64,000 nt of DNA from Rhizobium sullae (GTDB lineage Bacteria; Pseudomonadota; Alphaproteobacteria; Rhizobiales; Rhizobiaceae): NCBI RefSeq assembly GCF_025200715.1, contig NZ_CP104145.1, positions 406,680 to 470,679 on the forward strand, in the 5' to 3' direction. Each line of letters begins with the position of its first letter. Position 1 is the first letter of the stretch. Both the position numbers and the translations under genes were made by a program. The notes below the pieces were generated by a model, which ran no database searches, was not told the origin of the DNA, and saw only the letters and a list, made by a program, of their open reading frames with translations. This document shows, in pieces, positions 9,090-17,851 of this stretch.

Positions 9090-10055
9090 TCAGTGCGCCG
9101 TTTTTTTGGACCGCGCTTTTTCGGTCTTAACCATGAGTGATCGACACTTCCACCTACCCGCTTCGATCTCCTTGGACATGACGTCCAGAATAAGGTCGCG
9201 AATATAGATCGCCGAGCGAGACGGTGGTGTGTCCCGACGCTCGCACAGATAAAGCGATCTTGTAAGTGAAGGGTTGACGATTTCGCGCCCGATGACGCCC
9301 GTTGCAAAGACTCCATGTTCCAAGTTTGCACGCGTTGCCAGCATGACGCCAAAGCCCTGATTTACGAAGAGAAGCGCAGCCGCCACATTTTCGGAATAGA
9401 ACGCGGCGTTGTGTTCCAGCCGTTTCTGGATGTCGGTATCCTCAGGGGTCGGCCTGCCGCGACGCCCCTTTTTGGTGAGCACATAGTGCATCGTCAGGAA
9501 TTCTTCGAAAGACAGGGGGGTGGCGGGGTCCCCGACAAGTTCGGGCAGTCCGACGCAGATCATTTGTTCTTCAAGCAAGGGCTTCACAGAAAGCCGTGGG
9601 TCACGTGGCGGATTGTATGCCAGCGCCAGATCGACATCCGCCGCGATGAGCCTCTCTATAGTCATGCCAGATACGCTTTCGGCGATGTCTATACGCAGTT
9701 GCGGCTGTTCTTCTTCTAACCGGACCACCATCGGCATTGCCGCGCCCAGAACAGCCGAAAATGCCATCCCGATTATGACATGCCCCGAAAGCTTTTCGGT
9801 CTGGTCGCGCATGTCGCTTTCGGCATTCTCGAAGGCTCGCAGGATTGCAGATGCATGCAAATAGAAATGTTGACCTGCCGGGGTTGGAATCACGCCTCTG
9901 GAGGAGCGTTCGAACAGTGGCTGCTTCAGGCTGTGTTCCAAGTTGGCGAGGTGATGGGCAATAACTGAGGGGGCACTACGCTCGATCTCTCCTGCACCTA
10001 CGATGCTTCCAGCTTCGTAGACCGCCTTGAAAACACGAATCTGACGGATGTCCAT
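9090..10055 (-). CDS. LysR-family transcriptional regulator
   Basis: The 321-residue product has an N-terminal winged helix (MDIRQIRVFKAVYEAGSIV..., with APSVIAHHLANLEHSL and LFERSSRGVIPTPAG) and a C-terminal inducer-binding domain (about residues 90-300). It is transcribed divergently from the CoA-transferase/TRAP operon beginning at 10151. The 95-bp gap is typical for a LysR regulator that activates its neighbour in response to a pathway metabolite. The C-terminal tail after residue 300 is lysine/arginine-rich (KTEKARSKKTAH) and unusual but not disruptive. Confidence 0.88.
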   Translation of the reverse strand: MDIRQIRVFKAVYEAGSIVGAGEIERSAPSVIAHHLANLEHSLKQPLFERSSRGVIPTPAGQHFYLHASAILRAFENAESDMRDQTEKLSGHVIIGMAFSAVLGAAMPMVVRLEEEQPQLRIDIAESVSGMTIERLIAADVDLALAYNPPRDPRLSVKPLLEEQMICVGLPELVGDPATPLSFEEFLTMHYVLTKKGRRGRPTPEDTDIQKRLEHNAAFYSENVAAALLFVNQGFGVMLATRANLEHGVFATGVIGREIVNPSLTRSLYLCERRDTPPSRSAIYIRDLILDVMSKEIEAGRWKCRSLMVKTEKARSKKTAH

Positions 10056-10150
10056 GGCAACGCTCTCTAAAAACCTGAGATCAACTCGCTAGACTATGTA
10101 ATTCCTCAGTGTCGCGATGTCAGCTACCTTCTTATTAAGAGGAGAGTTAC

Positions 10151-11332
10151 ATGTCAGCTACGTTTCGTCCCTTGGAGGGCATTCGCGTCGTCGAGATGAG
10201 CCACATGATTATGGGCCCGTCCTGCGGCATGTTCCTCGGCTATCTCGGTGCGGAGGTCATCAAGGTCGAACCGCCCCAAGGCGACAAGACACGGACGCTG
10301 ACCGGCATGGGGCGCCCGATGTTTCCGCTCTTCAACCGCGGTAAGAAGTCTGTGACCATCGATGTCAGGACCGAAGCGGGGCGGCAGGCCTTGGAGCGGC
10401 TGCTCTCGACGGCAGACGTGTTTGTCGAAAACTTCCGCGACGCCTCGCTGGTCAAGGCTGGGGTAGATGCAGAAACACTGCGCAAGAAGTTTCCGCGTCT
10501 GATCTTTGCCGCGTGCAAAGGGTTTTTATCCGGTCCGTACCAGAACCGGACGGCGCTGGATGAGGTCGTCCAGATGATGACTGGTCTTGCCTATATGACC
10601 GGCCCAACGGGCATGCCGCTGCGTGTTGGATCGTCGGCCAACGACATCATGGGCGGACTTTTTGCCGCGTTCTCCGTGCTTGCGGCCATTCTGGATCGCC
10701 AGAGCAGCGGCAACGGACACGAGATGCGCATCGGTCTTTTCGAGAACTGCCTCCTGCTTGTTGCGCAGCACATGGTACAGTTCGAACTGGAAGGGAAAAA
10801 CCCGCCTCCGATGCCGGAGCGTGAATTTTCCTGGCCGGTCTACGACATCTTCGCCGACAAGGACGGCAAGCAGATGTTTGTCGGGGCGGTTACGGAAGGC
10901 CAGTGGGCGACCATCTGCCGCCTGCTGGACCTCGACCATCTGCTGACGGATCCGCGCCTGCAAACGCGCATGGACCAGATCAACGCCCGCAGTTGGACGA
11001 TTCCGCTCGTTGCCGAGAAGATCGCGCAACACAGCGTGCAGGACTTGGAAACGCAATTCGAGGCAGTTGGACTGCCGTTCTCTCCGATTTCGAAGCCTTG
11101 CGACATGTATGACGATCCACATGTCATGCGCCCAGGCGGTATCGCGGTGTCATCCTATGAAAACACCACGTTCCGGGCGCCCGCGCTGCCTTTTGAGGTC
11201 GACGGCACGATGTTGACGGGTGGCGGCGACGTGCCCACCGTCGGCATGGACAATGCCGAAGTGCTGGGGGCACTGGGGCTGACCATAGCGGAAGTCGAGG
11301 CGGCGACCGGCGCCAGAAAGGAAACCGCATAA
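10151..11332 (+). CDS. Type III (CaiB/BaiF) CoA-transferase
   Basis: An AAGAGGAGAG ribosome site precedes the ATG. The 393-residue product begins with the CaiB/BaiF signature (GIRVVEMSHMIMGPSCG, LGAEVIKVEPPQGDK) and has the expected catalytic aspartate at about residue 137 in the context TALDEVVQMMTG. This family moves CoA between acids, for example succinyl-CoA to malate or citramalate, or formyl-CoA to oxalate. It is the first gene of the operon and overlaps the next gene by 1 nt, an HMG-CoA-lyase-like enzyme, so it probably activates the imported acid before carbon-carbon cleavage. Confidence 0.88.
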   Translation: MSATFRPLEGIRVVEMSHMIMGPSCGMFLGYLGAEVIKVEPPQGDKTRTLTGMGRPMFPLFNRGKKSVTIDVRTEAGRQALERLLSTADVFVENFRDASLVKAGVDAETLRKKFPRLIFAACKGFLSGPYQNRTALDEVVQMMTGLAYMTGPTGMPLRVGSSANDIMGGLFAAFSVLAAILDRQSSGNGHEMRIGLFENCLLLVAQHMVQFELEGKNPPPMPEREFSWPVYDIFADKDGKQMFVGAVTEGQWATICRLLDLDHLLTDPRLQTRMDQINARSWTIPLVAEKIAQHSVQDLETQFEAVGLPFSPISKPCDMYDDPHVMRPGGIAVSSYENTTFRAPALPFEVDGTMLTGGGDVPTVGMDNAEVLGALGLTIAEVEAATGARKETA

Positions 11333-12276
11333 TGGACGCGCGACGCCTTTTCCCGGTGGATCAGGTCGTCCTGAGAGAAGTCGGTCTCCGCGACGGTTTG
11401 CAGCTGACCAGGCACTATCCGACGACACAACAGAAGCTGGATTGGCTAAGCCGCGAATATCGCGCGGGCGTACGGCACTTCGAAGTCGGCTCTTTCCTGC
11501 CCAGCACCCGCTTTCCGCAGTTTGCAGACCTCCGTGTGTTGATCGACGCCACGAGCCGGCTGGATGGCGCTTACTCGACTGCATTGACCTTGAACGAGCG
11601 TGGCGTCGCAGATGCGCTGGAAACGCAGGTCGACGAGATGATCTTCGTCGTTTCCGCCACCGAAAGCCACAGCATGGCGAACACCCGGCGGAGCCGCGCG
11701 GAAGCGATCGAGATGCTCGCGCGGATAGATGCACAGCGCCGTGCAGGGCGCTCTGATCTTCCTGTCTTGACGGCCGGGATAGCCATGTCCTTCGGCTGCT
11801 CGCTGGAAGGCGAGGTGAACCCGCGCGACGTGATCGATATCTCGGAACGCGCGATCAAGGCGGGTGCCGATGTTCTGGCAATTGCCGATACCGTAGGATT
11901 TGGCGGCCCGGCGCAAGTGGCGTGGATGGTCCGCGAATTACGGCGCGCTCTCGGGGATGATCAGCCGATCGCCATGCATTTTCACGACACGCGCGGGCTT
12001 GCCCTCGCAAATTGCGCGGCGGCATTGGACAACGGCATCCGCGTTCTTGACGGTTGCCTCGGCGGACTGGGTGGATGCCCCTTCGCCCCCGGAGCGACCG
12101 GAAACACGGTCTTCGAGGATATGGTTTTCCTCTGCAAGACGATGGGTTTGCAAACCAATATCGATATCGACGGCCTTCTGGCTGCGCGCAAGGTCGTCGC
12201 TGCCTCGATGCCGGACGAACCGCTGCACGGGGCCCTGGCGCGTGCAGGTCTGCCAAAGGTGTTGGAGGACGCCTGA
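11332..12276 (+). CDS. HMG-CoA lyase-like (HMGL family) aldolase
   Basis: The ATG overlaps the stop of the CoA-transferase, indicating translational coupling. The 314-residue TIM barrel carries the family motifs LREVGLRDGLQ near residue 20, MHFHDTRGLALAN around 220 (metal-binding HxHD) and GLGGCPFAPGATGN around 255 with the active-site cysteine. HMGL-family enzymes split 3-hydroxy-3-methylacyl-CoAs into acetyl-CoA and a keto acid. With an adjacent CoA-transferase and TRAP transporter, plausible substrates are citramalyl-CoA or 3-hydroxy-3-methylglutaryl-CoA. The exact one is inferred, not shown. Confidence 0.85.
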   Translation: MDARRLFPVDQVVLREVGLRDGLQLTRHYPTTQQKLDWLSREYRAGVRHFEVGSFLPSTRFPQFADLRVLIDATSRLDGAYSTALTLNERGVADALETQVDEMIFVVSATESHSMANTRRSRAEAIEMLARIDAQRRAGRSDLPVLTAGIAMSFGCSLEGEVNPRDVIDISERAIKAGADVLAIADTVGFGGPAQVAWMVRELRRALGDDQPIAMHFHDTRGLALANCAAALDNGIRVLDGCLGGLGGCPFAPGATGNTVFEDMVFLCKTMGLQTNIDIDGLLAARKVVAASMPDEPLHGALARAGLPKVLEDA

Positions 12277-12310
12277 GACCAGACTGAATGAACATCAAAG
12301 GAGGAGTAAG

Positions 12311-13297
12311 ATGAAGAACTTCGTAATTCCAGTGTTTGGTCTTGCCGCTATGTTGGCGAGCCCCGTCATGGCGCAAGATTATGTCATGCGCATCAGCCAC
12401 CAGTTTCCGCCGACACACCACACGGCGATCCGTCTGGATAAGTTCGCCAAGGACGTGGAGGCCGCCACCGACCGCGCGGTTGACGTCCAGATCTTCGGTG
12501 CCGGGCAGCTTTACAAGCCGCAGCAGAACCATGCTGCGGTGGCCTCGGGCGAGATCGAGGCCGCTGCCATCGTGAGCCTCCAATGGGGCGGCACCATCCC
12601 CGAGATGGCGGTTACGGTGATCCCATATCTGATCTCCTCGCCCGAGGCGCAGAAGAGCTTCATCGGCTCCGAAGCGTCGGAAATCCTTGATCGCAAGATG
12701 GCCCAGCGTGGCGTCCAGAACATCGGCTGGATCGTCGATACCAACGATCTGATTTTCACATCCTCAAAAGGGCTGATGATCAAGCCGGAAGACTTCCAGG
12801 GCGTTAAGATCCGCGGCTTGACACCGCTGTTCGACAAGGGTCTGGAAGCTTTGGGCGCTACGCCGGTCCAGCTTCCGGGATCCGAGGTATATCAATCATT
12901 GCAAACCGGCGTGATCGACGCAGGTATCACGGGTGTGTCCGCTGCCTTCAGCCGCAAGTTCTACGAAGTGCAGGACTATGGCACGGCCTCGCCCATTTTC
13001 ATCGCTTTTGACAACCTGGTCGTGAACCCCAAATGGTGGGGCGATCTGCCGCAAGACATCCGCACGGCCATTCAGACCTCTGCGGATTCGGCGGTGGAAA
13101 GCTCCATCATCACGCGTGAGGGGGTGAACCCCGATGACGTCACGGCGCTGACCGGTGCAGGAATGGAAGTTCACGTCCTGAGCGGCGAGGAAATCTCGGT
13201 ACTGCGTGACATCATGCAACCGGCCGTGAAGAAAGCCTTCTTGGCCGAAACGGGCCAAGATGGCGAAAAGCTTCTCTCCATGATCAGCCCGCGATAA
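12311..13297 (+). CDS. dctP: TRAP transporter substrate-binding protein, DctP family
   Basis: An AAAGGAGGAG site precedes the ATG. Residues 1-21 are a signal peptide ending VMA before QDYVMRISHQFPPTHHT, the usual mature start of DctP proteins. Family features include the solute-binding region around residues 140-165 (conserved Arg in GVKIRGLTPLFDKGLE) and LPGSEVYQSLQTGVIDAG. The mature protein works in the periplasm and delivers a carboxylate to the DctQM membrane parts encoded directly downstream. Its 328 residues are normal length. Its place behind two acid-degrading enzymes suggests import of their substrate. Confidence 0.9.
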   Translation: MKNFVIPVFGLAAMLASPVMAQDYVMRISHQFPPTHHTAIRLDKFAKDVEAATDRAVDVQIFGAGQLYKPQQNHAAVASGEIEAAAIVSLQWGGTIPEMAVTVIPYLISSPEAQKSFIGSEASEILDRKMAQRGVQNIGWIVDTNDLIFTSSKGLMIKPEDFQGVKIRGLTPLFDKGLEALGATPVQLPGSEVYQSLQTGVIDAGITGVSAAFSRKFYEVQDYGTASPIFIAFDNLVVNPKWWGDLPQDIRTAIQTSADSAVESSIITREGVNPDDVTALTGAGMEVHVLSGEEISVLRDIMQPAVKKAFLAETGQDGEKLLSMISPR

Positions 13298-13303
13298 GTC
13301 ATC

Positions 13304-13891
13304 ATGGCGGGACTTGATCACAAAGCAGGTGGCCAAGACTGGCCTGTCTCGGCGTCACCGGCCCTGCGGACATATCAGCGTGGCGTCACGCTGATATGCA
13401 ACGCCGCTTTTTCCGTAGCGACCATGTTGGTTCTGGTTGACTTTTGTTTGCTGGGAATTTCGGTCGTTGCAAGGTATTTGGCCAACACTCCGATCACCTG
13501 GGCAGACGAGCTCGTCGCGCTATCCCTGACGGCAATCACTGTTCTAGCTGCGCCACAGGTGCTGCTGGACAAGGGTCACATCGAAGTGGACATCGTGACG
13601 GAACTGGCCAAGGGACGCCTGTCTTTTCTTATCCGGTTGTGGTCTTCCTTGGCCGTTTTTCTGACGGCCATGCTTTTGATCTTTAACGGTTGGTCCCTGG
13701 CGATGTTCTCGCGCATGATCGGTCTGCTCACCGAGGGGCACTTGGAATTGCCGCTCTGGATGCTCCAACTGTTGATGCCGCTCGGCGGCTTCCTCCTGCT
13801 CCCCGTTGTCATTCTTCAGTTCTGGCAGGCAGTCTTCGCTTGCAACCACCCAGAGACCGAGGCGGTTCATGAACCCGCAGTGCTGGATTAG
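13304..13891 (+). CDS. dctQ: TRAP transporter small permease, DctQ family
   Basis: The 195-residue product has four predicted membrane segments (approximately residues 30-55, 65-85, 105-130 and 145-170) and the DctQ feature NTPITWADELVALSLTAITV around residue 62. It starts 6 bp after dctP and is followed 16 bp later by dctM, the normal TRAP order P-Q-M. The protein pairs with DctM in the inner membrane. A soluble N-terminal extension of about 28 residues precedes the first helix. Confidence 0.88.
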   Translation: MAGLDHKAGGQDWPVSASPALRTYQRGVTLICNAAFSVATMLVLVDFCLLGISVVARYLANTPITWADELVALSLTAITVLAAPQVLLDKGHIEVDIVTELAKGRLSFLIRLWSSLAVFLTAMLLIFNGWSLAMFSRMIGLLTEGHLELPLWMLQLLMPLGGFLLLPVVILQFWQAVFACNHPETEAVHEPAVLD

Positions 13892-13907
13892 GAATGGAAC
13901 GAACAAG

Positions 13908-15185
13908 ATGATCATTATCGTTATTCTGGCCACTCTGCTGGTTTTGTTGTTCACCGGCCTGCCCATCTTTGCCGGTCTGACTCTGTATGGCGGCGCGCTG
14001 CTGTTGCTGACGCAGGGGAATCTGGGACCGGTCACTGATATCGTCTTCCACGAGATCAACCGCTATCTGCTCGTGGCCATTCCACTTTTCGGCTTCATGG
14101 CCAACATCATGATCAAGGGTAAGGTGGTCGACGATCTGTATGACGCGGCCTACACCTTCACCCGGCACCTGCCGGGCGGACTGGCCGTGGCGACTATTCT
14201 GGCGTGCACGGTTTTTGCGGCGATCTCGGGCTCCAGCGTTGCGACGGCCCTGACAGTCGGCGCGGTCGCAATCCCGCAGATGCTGCGCTTTGGCTACGAC
14301 GAACGCTTTGCCTATGGTGTCGTTGCGGCGGGGGGCACTCTTGGCATTCTCATACCTCCATCGGCACCGATGATCCTTTACGGTGTGGCCACCGATACGT
14401 CGATCGGCGGTCTGTTCATGGCGGGCATCGTGCCCGGCTTCATGTTGGCCGGGATTTTCATTCTTTGGGCAATCTTCCGCAACGCGACGGCAGGCACCAT
14501 CAAGCGTGAAAAGATGGCGAGCCTCGGCGAACTGGCAAGGGCGGTGAGGAAGTCGTTTTGGGCCATCCTCATGCCCGTCTTTGTCCTTGGCGGCATGTAT
14601 GCCGGTATTTTTACTGCAACCGAGGGCGCAGCAGCCGGGGCATGGCTTGCGTTGGGGATCACCATTTGCATCTATCGCACAGTCGGATGGCGCGAGATCT
14701 GGAGTTCGGCCGGTGAGGCCGCGCGGATGTCCGGCATGCTGTTCATGATCCTGGCAGGTGCGACCGTCTTCAGCCACGTGCTGACAAAGATGCGGGTACC
14801 GCAGCAAGTGGTCGAGACATTAGTCGCGGCAGACTTCGGGGCCTTCGGCTTCGTGTTGATCATGATGATCATGGTCCTGATCCTGGGCATGTTCCTGGAA
14901 TCGGTTGCCATCATCCTGATTACGGCCCCTGTGATCCTGCCAGCCATGATCCATCTGGACATCAACCCGATCTGGTATGGCATCCTGCTTGTCGTCAATC
15001 TTGAACTTGCCATGATCACGCCGCCGGTGGGAATGAACCTATTTACCATCAAGGCAATAACGGCGGCACCCATGGGCAGGATCGTCAGCGGCGCGGCGCC
15101 ATATGTGATCCTGATACTCTTGTTTCTGGGCCTGCTTATCGCCTTTCCCGACATCGCACTTTGGCTTCCCGAACGCCTTTTGTGA
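13908..15185 (+). CDS. dctM: TRAP transporter large permease, DctM family
   Basis: The 425-residue, very hydrophobic protein begins MIIIVILATLLVLLFTGLPI and has about 12 membrane segments. Conserved DctM features are visible: FAAISGSSVATALTVGAVAIP, the GGTLGILIPPSAPMILYGV loop around residue 145-165, and NPIWYGILLVVNLELAMITPP near the C-terminus. It is the ion-driven channel part of the TRAP transporter. The start at 13908 gives the family N-terminus; an in-frame extension back to 13806 overlaps dctQ and was rejected. Confidence 0.9.
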   Translation: MIIIVILATLLVLLFTGLPIFAGLTLYGGALLLLTQGNLGPVTDIVFHEINRYLLVAIPLFGFMANIMIKGKVVDDLYDAAYTFTRHLPGGLAVATILACTVFAAISGSSVATALTVGAVAIPQMLRFGYDERFAYGVVAAGGTLGILIPPSAPMILYGVATDTSIGGLFMAGIVPGFMLAGIFILWAIFRNATAGTIKREKMASLGELARAVRKSFWAILMPVFVLGGMYAGIFTATEGAAAGAWLALGITICIYRTVGWREIWSSAGEAARMSGMLFMILAGATVFSHVLTKMRVPQQVVETLVAADFGAFGFVLIMMIMVLILGMFLESVAIILITAPVILPAMIHLDINPIWYGILLVVNLELAMITPPVGMNLFTIKAITAAPMGRIVSGAAPYVILILLFLGLLIAFPDIALWLPERLL

Positions 15186-15211
15186 CACCTGATTGATTGG
15201 AGACCGAAATC

Positions 15212-15748
15212 GTGGCCGCCTATGCCCTGGACGATCAAAGCCCCACCCTGCCCGAGACCGGATCGTTCTGGATTGCGCCTGGCGCGCACGTCATCGGTCG
15301 GGTGATTCTTGCCCGCGACTCAAGCGTCTGGTTCGGCGCGGTCCTGCGTGGCGACAACGAGGTGCTGGAGATCGGCGAAGGAACGAACATTCAGGAGCAC
15401 GTGATGGTCCATAGCGATCCAGGCTATCCCGTGTCCATCGGCCGCCATGTCACTGTCGGGCACCGCGCGATTGTGCACGGGTGCACGATCGGGGACAACA
15501 CTCTGATCGGGATGGGGGCAACGGTGCTGAACGGCGCCCGGATCGGCCGGAACTGCCTGATCGGGGCCGGGGCACTGGTGACGGAAGGGAAGGAGATTCC
15601 GGATGGCTTGTTGGTCATGGGGGCACCGGCCAAGGTCGTGCGCGCCCTGGACGAGGCCGCGATTGAAGGGCTGGAGATTTCCGCCCAGACCTACATCCGC
15701 CACTGGAAACGCTTCATCACTAAACTGAAAGAGATAGATACCAAATGA
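15212..15748 (+). CDS. Gamma-carbonic-anhydrase-like hexapeptide-repeat protein
   Basis: A GGAG motif sits 9-12 bases before a GTG at 15212, preferred to a TTG at 15197. The 178-residue product is a left-handed beta helix (residues 20-140) with many hexapeptide turns. Candidate zinc histidines lie in [10 protein letters not shown] and [10 protein letters not shown], and the typical [10 protein letters not shown] follows near residue 135. Members of the YrdA/CaiE group often accompany CoA-transferase operons, but their reaction there is not settled. Its stop overlaps the start of the next reading frame by 4 nt. Confidence 0.8.
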   Translation: MAAYALDDQSPTLPETGSFWIAPGAHVIGRVILARDSSVWFGAVLRGDNEVLEIGEGTNIQEHVMVHSDPGYPVSIGRHVTVGHRAIVHGCTIGDNTLIGMGATVLNGARIGRNCLIGAGALVTEGKEIPDGLLVMGAPAKVVRALDEAAIEGLEISAQTYIRHWKRFITKLKEIDTK

Positions 15749-16170
15749 ACGACCGGGCAGATGGTTTCCCTCTGGATGGGCGCATCCTGATCCTGGGAAC
15801 TGCGCCGCGCGCGGTCGAGCATCAATTGGCCGGGCAGGACCTCACCTTGGCTGAGGCGGGGCCGCTGCGCGACAAAATATCGACAAACGAGATCACCCCG
15901 CTGCCAGCACTGCTTCATTACGGAAAGGCACTCGCTCGCGAATCCCATACCGGAACCCGGATCGGCAACGACACGCCGCTGGTTCAAGGTGTCTTTGAGG
16001 ATAGCGCTGTCACTGTGCTGGTGGCGGGGTACGCTATGGCAAGGGGGGCATCGCGCGAACATGCGCCGTTGTCAGAGTATTTGGCCGGTGTTCGCGGCAA
16101 GCTTCGAGCGGATCTACCGGCAGAATTGCGACAGTATAGGGCTGCTGGCCTCTACCGATATGGGTCTTTG
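15745..16170 (+). pseudogene. Aconitase/LeuCD-type hydratase, truncated and frameshifted
   Basis: The first 115 residues (GRILILGTAPRAVEHQLAGQ, LTLAEAGPLRDKISTNEITP, GASREHAPLSEYLAG) match the swivel (LeuD-like) domain of single-chain aconitase-family hydratases. Near 16089-16097 the frame shifts: ASFERIYRQNCDSIGLLAST continues in the next frame and stops at about 16170. The large iron-sulfur domain that should follow is missing. The ATG overlaps the preceding stop, so the gene was the last member of the TRAP/CoA-transferase operon. An intact relative probably hydrated an unsaturated di- or tricarboxylate feeding the CoA-transferase step. Confidence 0.7.
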
Positions 16171-16317
16171 ACCTTAGTCCTAAGAACCACGAGCTCGCCT
16201 GGTTGAGTTCCATAATATCTCTTATGTGATATGTTATAACATAACGCAGTAGTATAGAGACATCGATCCTTTCGCCACTTGAAAAGTCCTGCCGTCGGTG
16301 GGTGTCGAGAGGCAGGA

Positions 16318-16445
16318 CTATCGCCGAGATCACATTGCTTGAGGGCAAAAGCGTCCGCGAAATCGAGCTTTACCTGAAGCGTGCGCTCGTGTGCGACTGC
16401 AGACGAACCCTTCGGCGGCTTCGCGCCAGAAGCGGCCATAGTGTG
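16318..16445 (+). pseudogene. Possible tautomerase remnant merging into dispersed repeat copy X
   Basis: Translation from about 16318 gives IAEITLLEGKSVREIE, resembling the N-terminal strand of 4-oxalocrotonate tautomerases, but the initiating Met-Pro is absent and the frame soon loses similarity. From 16391 to 16445 the DNA instead resembles the dispersed intergenic repeat found at 17.1, 18.8, 26.2, 27.1 and 38.1 kb. This is weak evidence for a decayed gene fused to a repeat copy. Confidence 0.25.
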
Positions 16446-16513
16446 TTGCGCGCATCCCCGGCACGACCATGGCGTTTGCAGGCGCAACCCGGTTCCCGAG
16501 CTACGCCTGGAGG

Positions 16514-16894
16514 TCAAAGTGGCGTGCCTCGAAAACCTATTTCGATCTGTATGCGACCAGGGAGCATGCAGTAGAAGAGCCAGCCGCCGCGAATAGCCTT
16601 TGGCGGTCGATTAAGCTCCACGTCGGACGATTGCAGGTTAGCGTACATTTTGTCGACGGCATCTGCGGACTCCAGCATGAAGCCGATGTGATACGTCGAT
16701 GTACCGAGGCTCACCTGGTCGGAAGTGCCGAACCCGGCAACGGGCTGACTGACGACCAGTTCGAAATCGGCCTCGTCACGTAGGACGATCAGGCCGTCGC
16801 GGGCAAATTCTTGCCGAAACCCAAAATGGGTTACGAGAACTGCGACAGTTCGTTGAACATCGGGGACATGAACGTCGAGATGATTCATTCGCAT
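16514..16894 (-). CDS. VOC-family (glyoxalase/bleomycin-resistance-like) protein
   Basis: The 126-residue product has the paired beta-alpha-beta-beta-beta layout of VOC proteins: MNHLDVHVPDVQRTVAVLVT, then FGFRQEF, TYHIGFMLESADAVDKMYAN and a closing IQIEIGF strand. Candidate metal ligands are His5 and the Glu in the last strand. The reaction is unknown, as usual for stand-alone VOC proteins. It is isolated between the decayed hydratase and repeat copy A, with no operon partner. Confidence 0.75.
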   Translation of the reverse strand: MRMNHLDVHVPDVQRTVAVLVTHFGFRQEFARDGLIVLRDEADFELVVSQPVAGFGTSDQVSLGTSTYHIGFMLESADAVDKMYANLQSSDVELNRPPKAIRGGWLFYCMLPGRIQIEIGFRGTPL

Positions 16895-17127
16895 GCTAAT
16901 ATCCTGGTTTCCCGACGAATATGAGCATTACATGAGCTCCGGAATCCGCCGAGGCAGCGTGCGGGATGCACACTGTTCTCGTCGCGGGTTCTCATGCCAA
17001 GGGCACGGACAGAGCTTCCTCTACGGGAAGGGGTCAGGCTTACCTAATCTGACCCAGCCTTTTTCGACATCGTTCGATTTAATACCCTACGTGTCTGGCG
17101 TCAAGACTTCCAGCTTCCGGAGAGCAA

Positions 17128-17190
17128 CTGCTTTGGGCCGACTGCGGACCAGCGCTTCGGCAGGAAAGCGCCACATCCGGACCTTTGCTC
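17128..17190. repeat. Dispersed intergenic repeat, copy A
   Basis: The segment reads GGGCCGACTGCGGACC, then a run with GGAAAGCGCC and ends CATCCGGACCTTTG. Related segments lie at 18.8, 26.2 and 27.1 kb, and inverted relatives near 16.4 and 38.1 kb. All are between genes. The 332-bp gap between the VOC and cupin genes (16895-17226) holds nothing else recognisable. Confidence 0.5.
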
Positions 17191-17226
17191 GGAATACTGG
17201 GAACATCGTGTTCCAACCCATTCGGA

Positions 17227-17631
17227 TCACCAGATGGCGGATGTTACATTTTTGCGGCGGACCACCCTGTCATCACTTCCGACTGCCCTTGATAAGAAGC
17301 CTCGAAGAATGGAGCGGCCAGTATCGCCTGCATGTGTAATGTCTCGCTTCCGGTATTGCGAAAACCGTGCCAGCTGCCGCGGAATGATGACGGATTGTCC
17401 CGACGATACCGTTTCCCGTTCGCCATCCAACCACAGCTCGGCATGGCCGTCCAGAACGGTCAGTACTTCCTCGACGGGATGGCTATGAGTATGTGCGCCA
17501 CTGCCCGGCGCGACCCACTGTTCAAAAATGCAGAGAGAGGCCGCCTCGGTGACCGCTGAAACCTGCATCCTGGTCAATACGCCGGGACGCCACTCTTCAG
17601 TCGACTGAACGTTATGATCGGTAATCTGCAT
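17227..17631 (-). CDS. Cupin-domain protein
   Basis: The start follows a GAGGGG ribosome site. The frame is open further upstream, but the cupin begins here. In 134 residues the two cupin motifs are clear: APGSGAHTHSHPVEEVLTVL (metal ligands His, His, Glu) and GQSVIIPRQLARFSQYRKR. The first motif also contains DGHAELWLDGE. Such single-domain cupins range from isomerases to small-molecule sensors; no function can be chosen. It stands alone between a repeat copy and a broken nucleotidyltransferase gene. Confidence 0.75.
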   Translation of the reverse strand: MQITDHNVQSTEEWRPGVLTRMQVSAVTEAASLCIFEQWVAPGSGAHTHSHPVEEVLTVLDGHAELWLDGERETVSSGQSVIIPRQLARFSQYRKRDITHAGDTGRSILRGFLSRAVGSDDRVVRRKNVTSAIW

Positions 17632-17851
17632 GATCCCCTCATTGATAGAACAGCATGGAGTTCGGGTTCGCGAGTGTTCGCGTACCACCGATTTCCACAC
17701 TCGCCTGCGAGCGGCCAGTTCTACACGCGGAAAAGCGATCGAGGCTTGGCTTGTTTGACAAGTATGTTCGATCCGAATTAGTGTCTCGGGGCGACGGGGA
17801 GATTGGCAGCGGCGACCTGAAAGGGCAAGTTCGAAGGCGGCTTCGTCAATC

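Noticed and set aside
13809..14807. A 332-codon minus-strand frame over dctM
   Set aside because: Composition (Arg, His, Gly-rich, no hydrophobic pattern) is that of an antisense shadow of a membrane protein gene.
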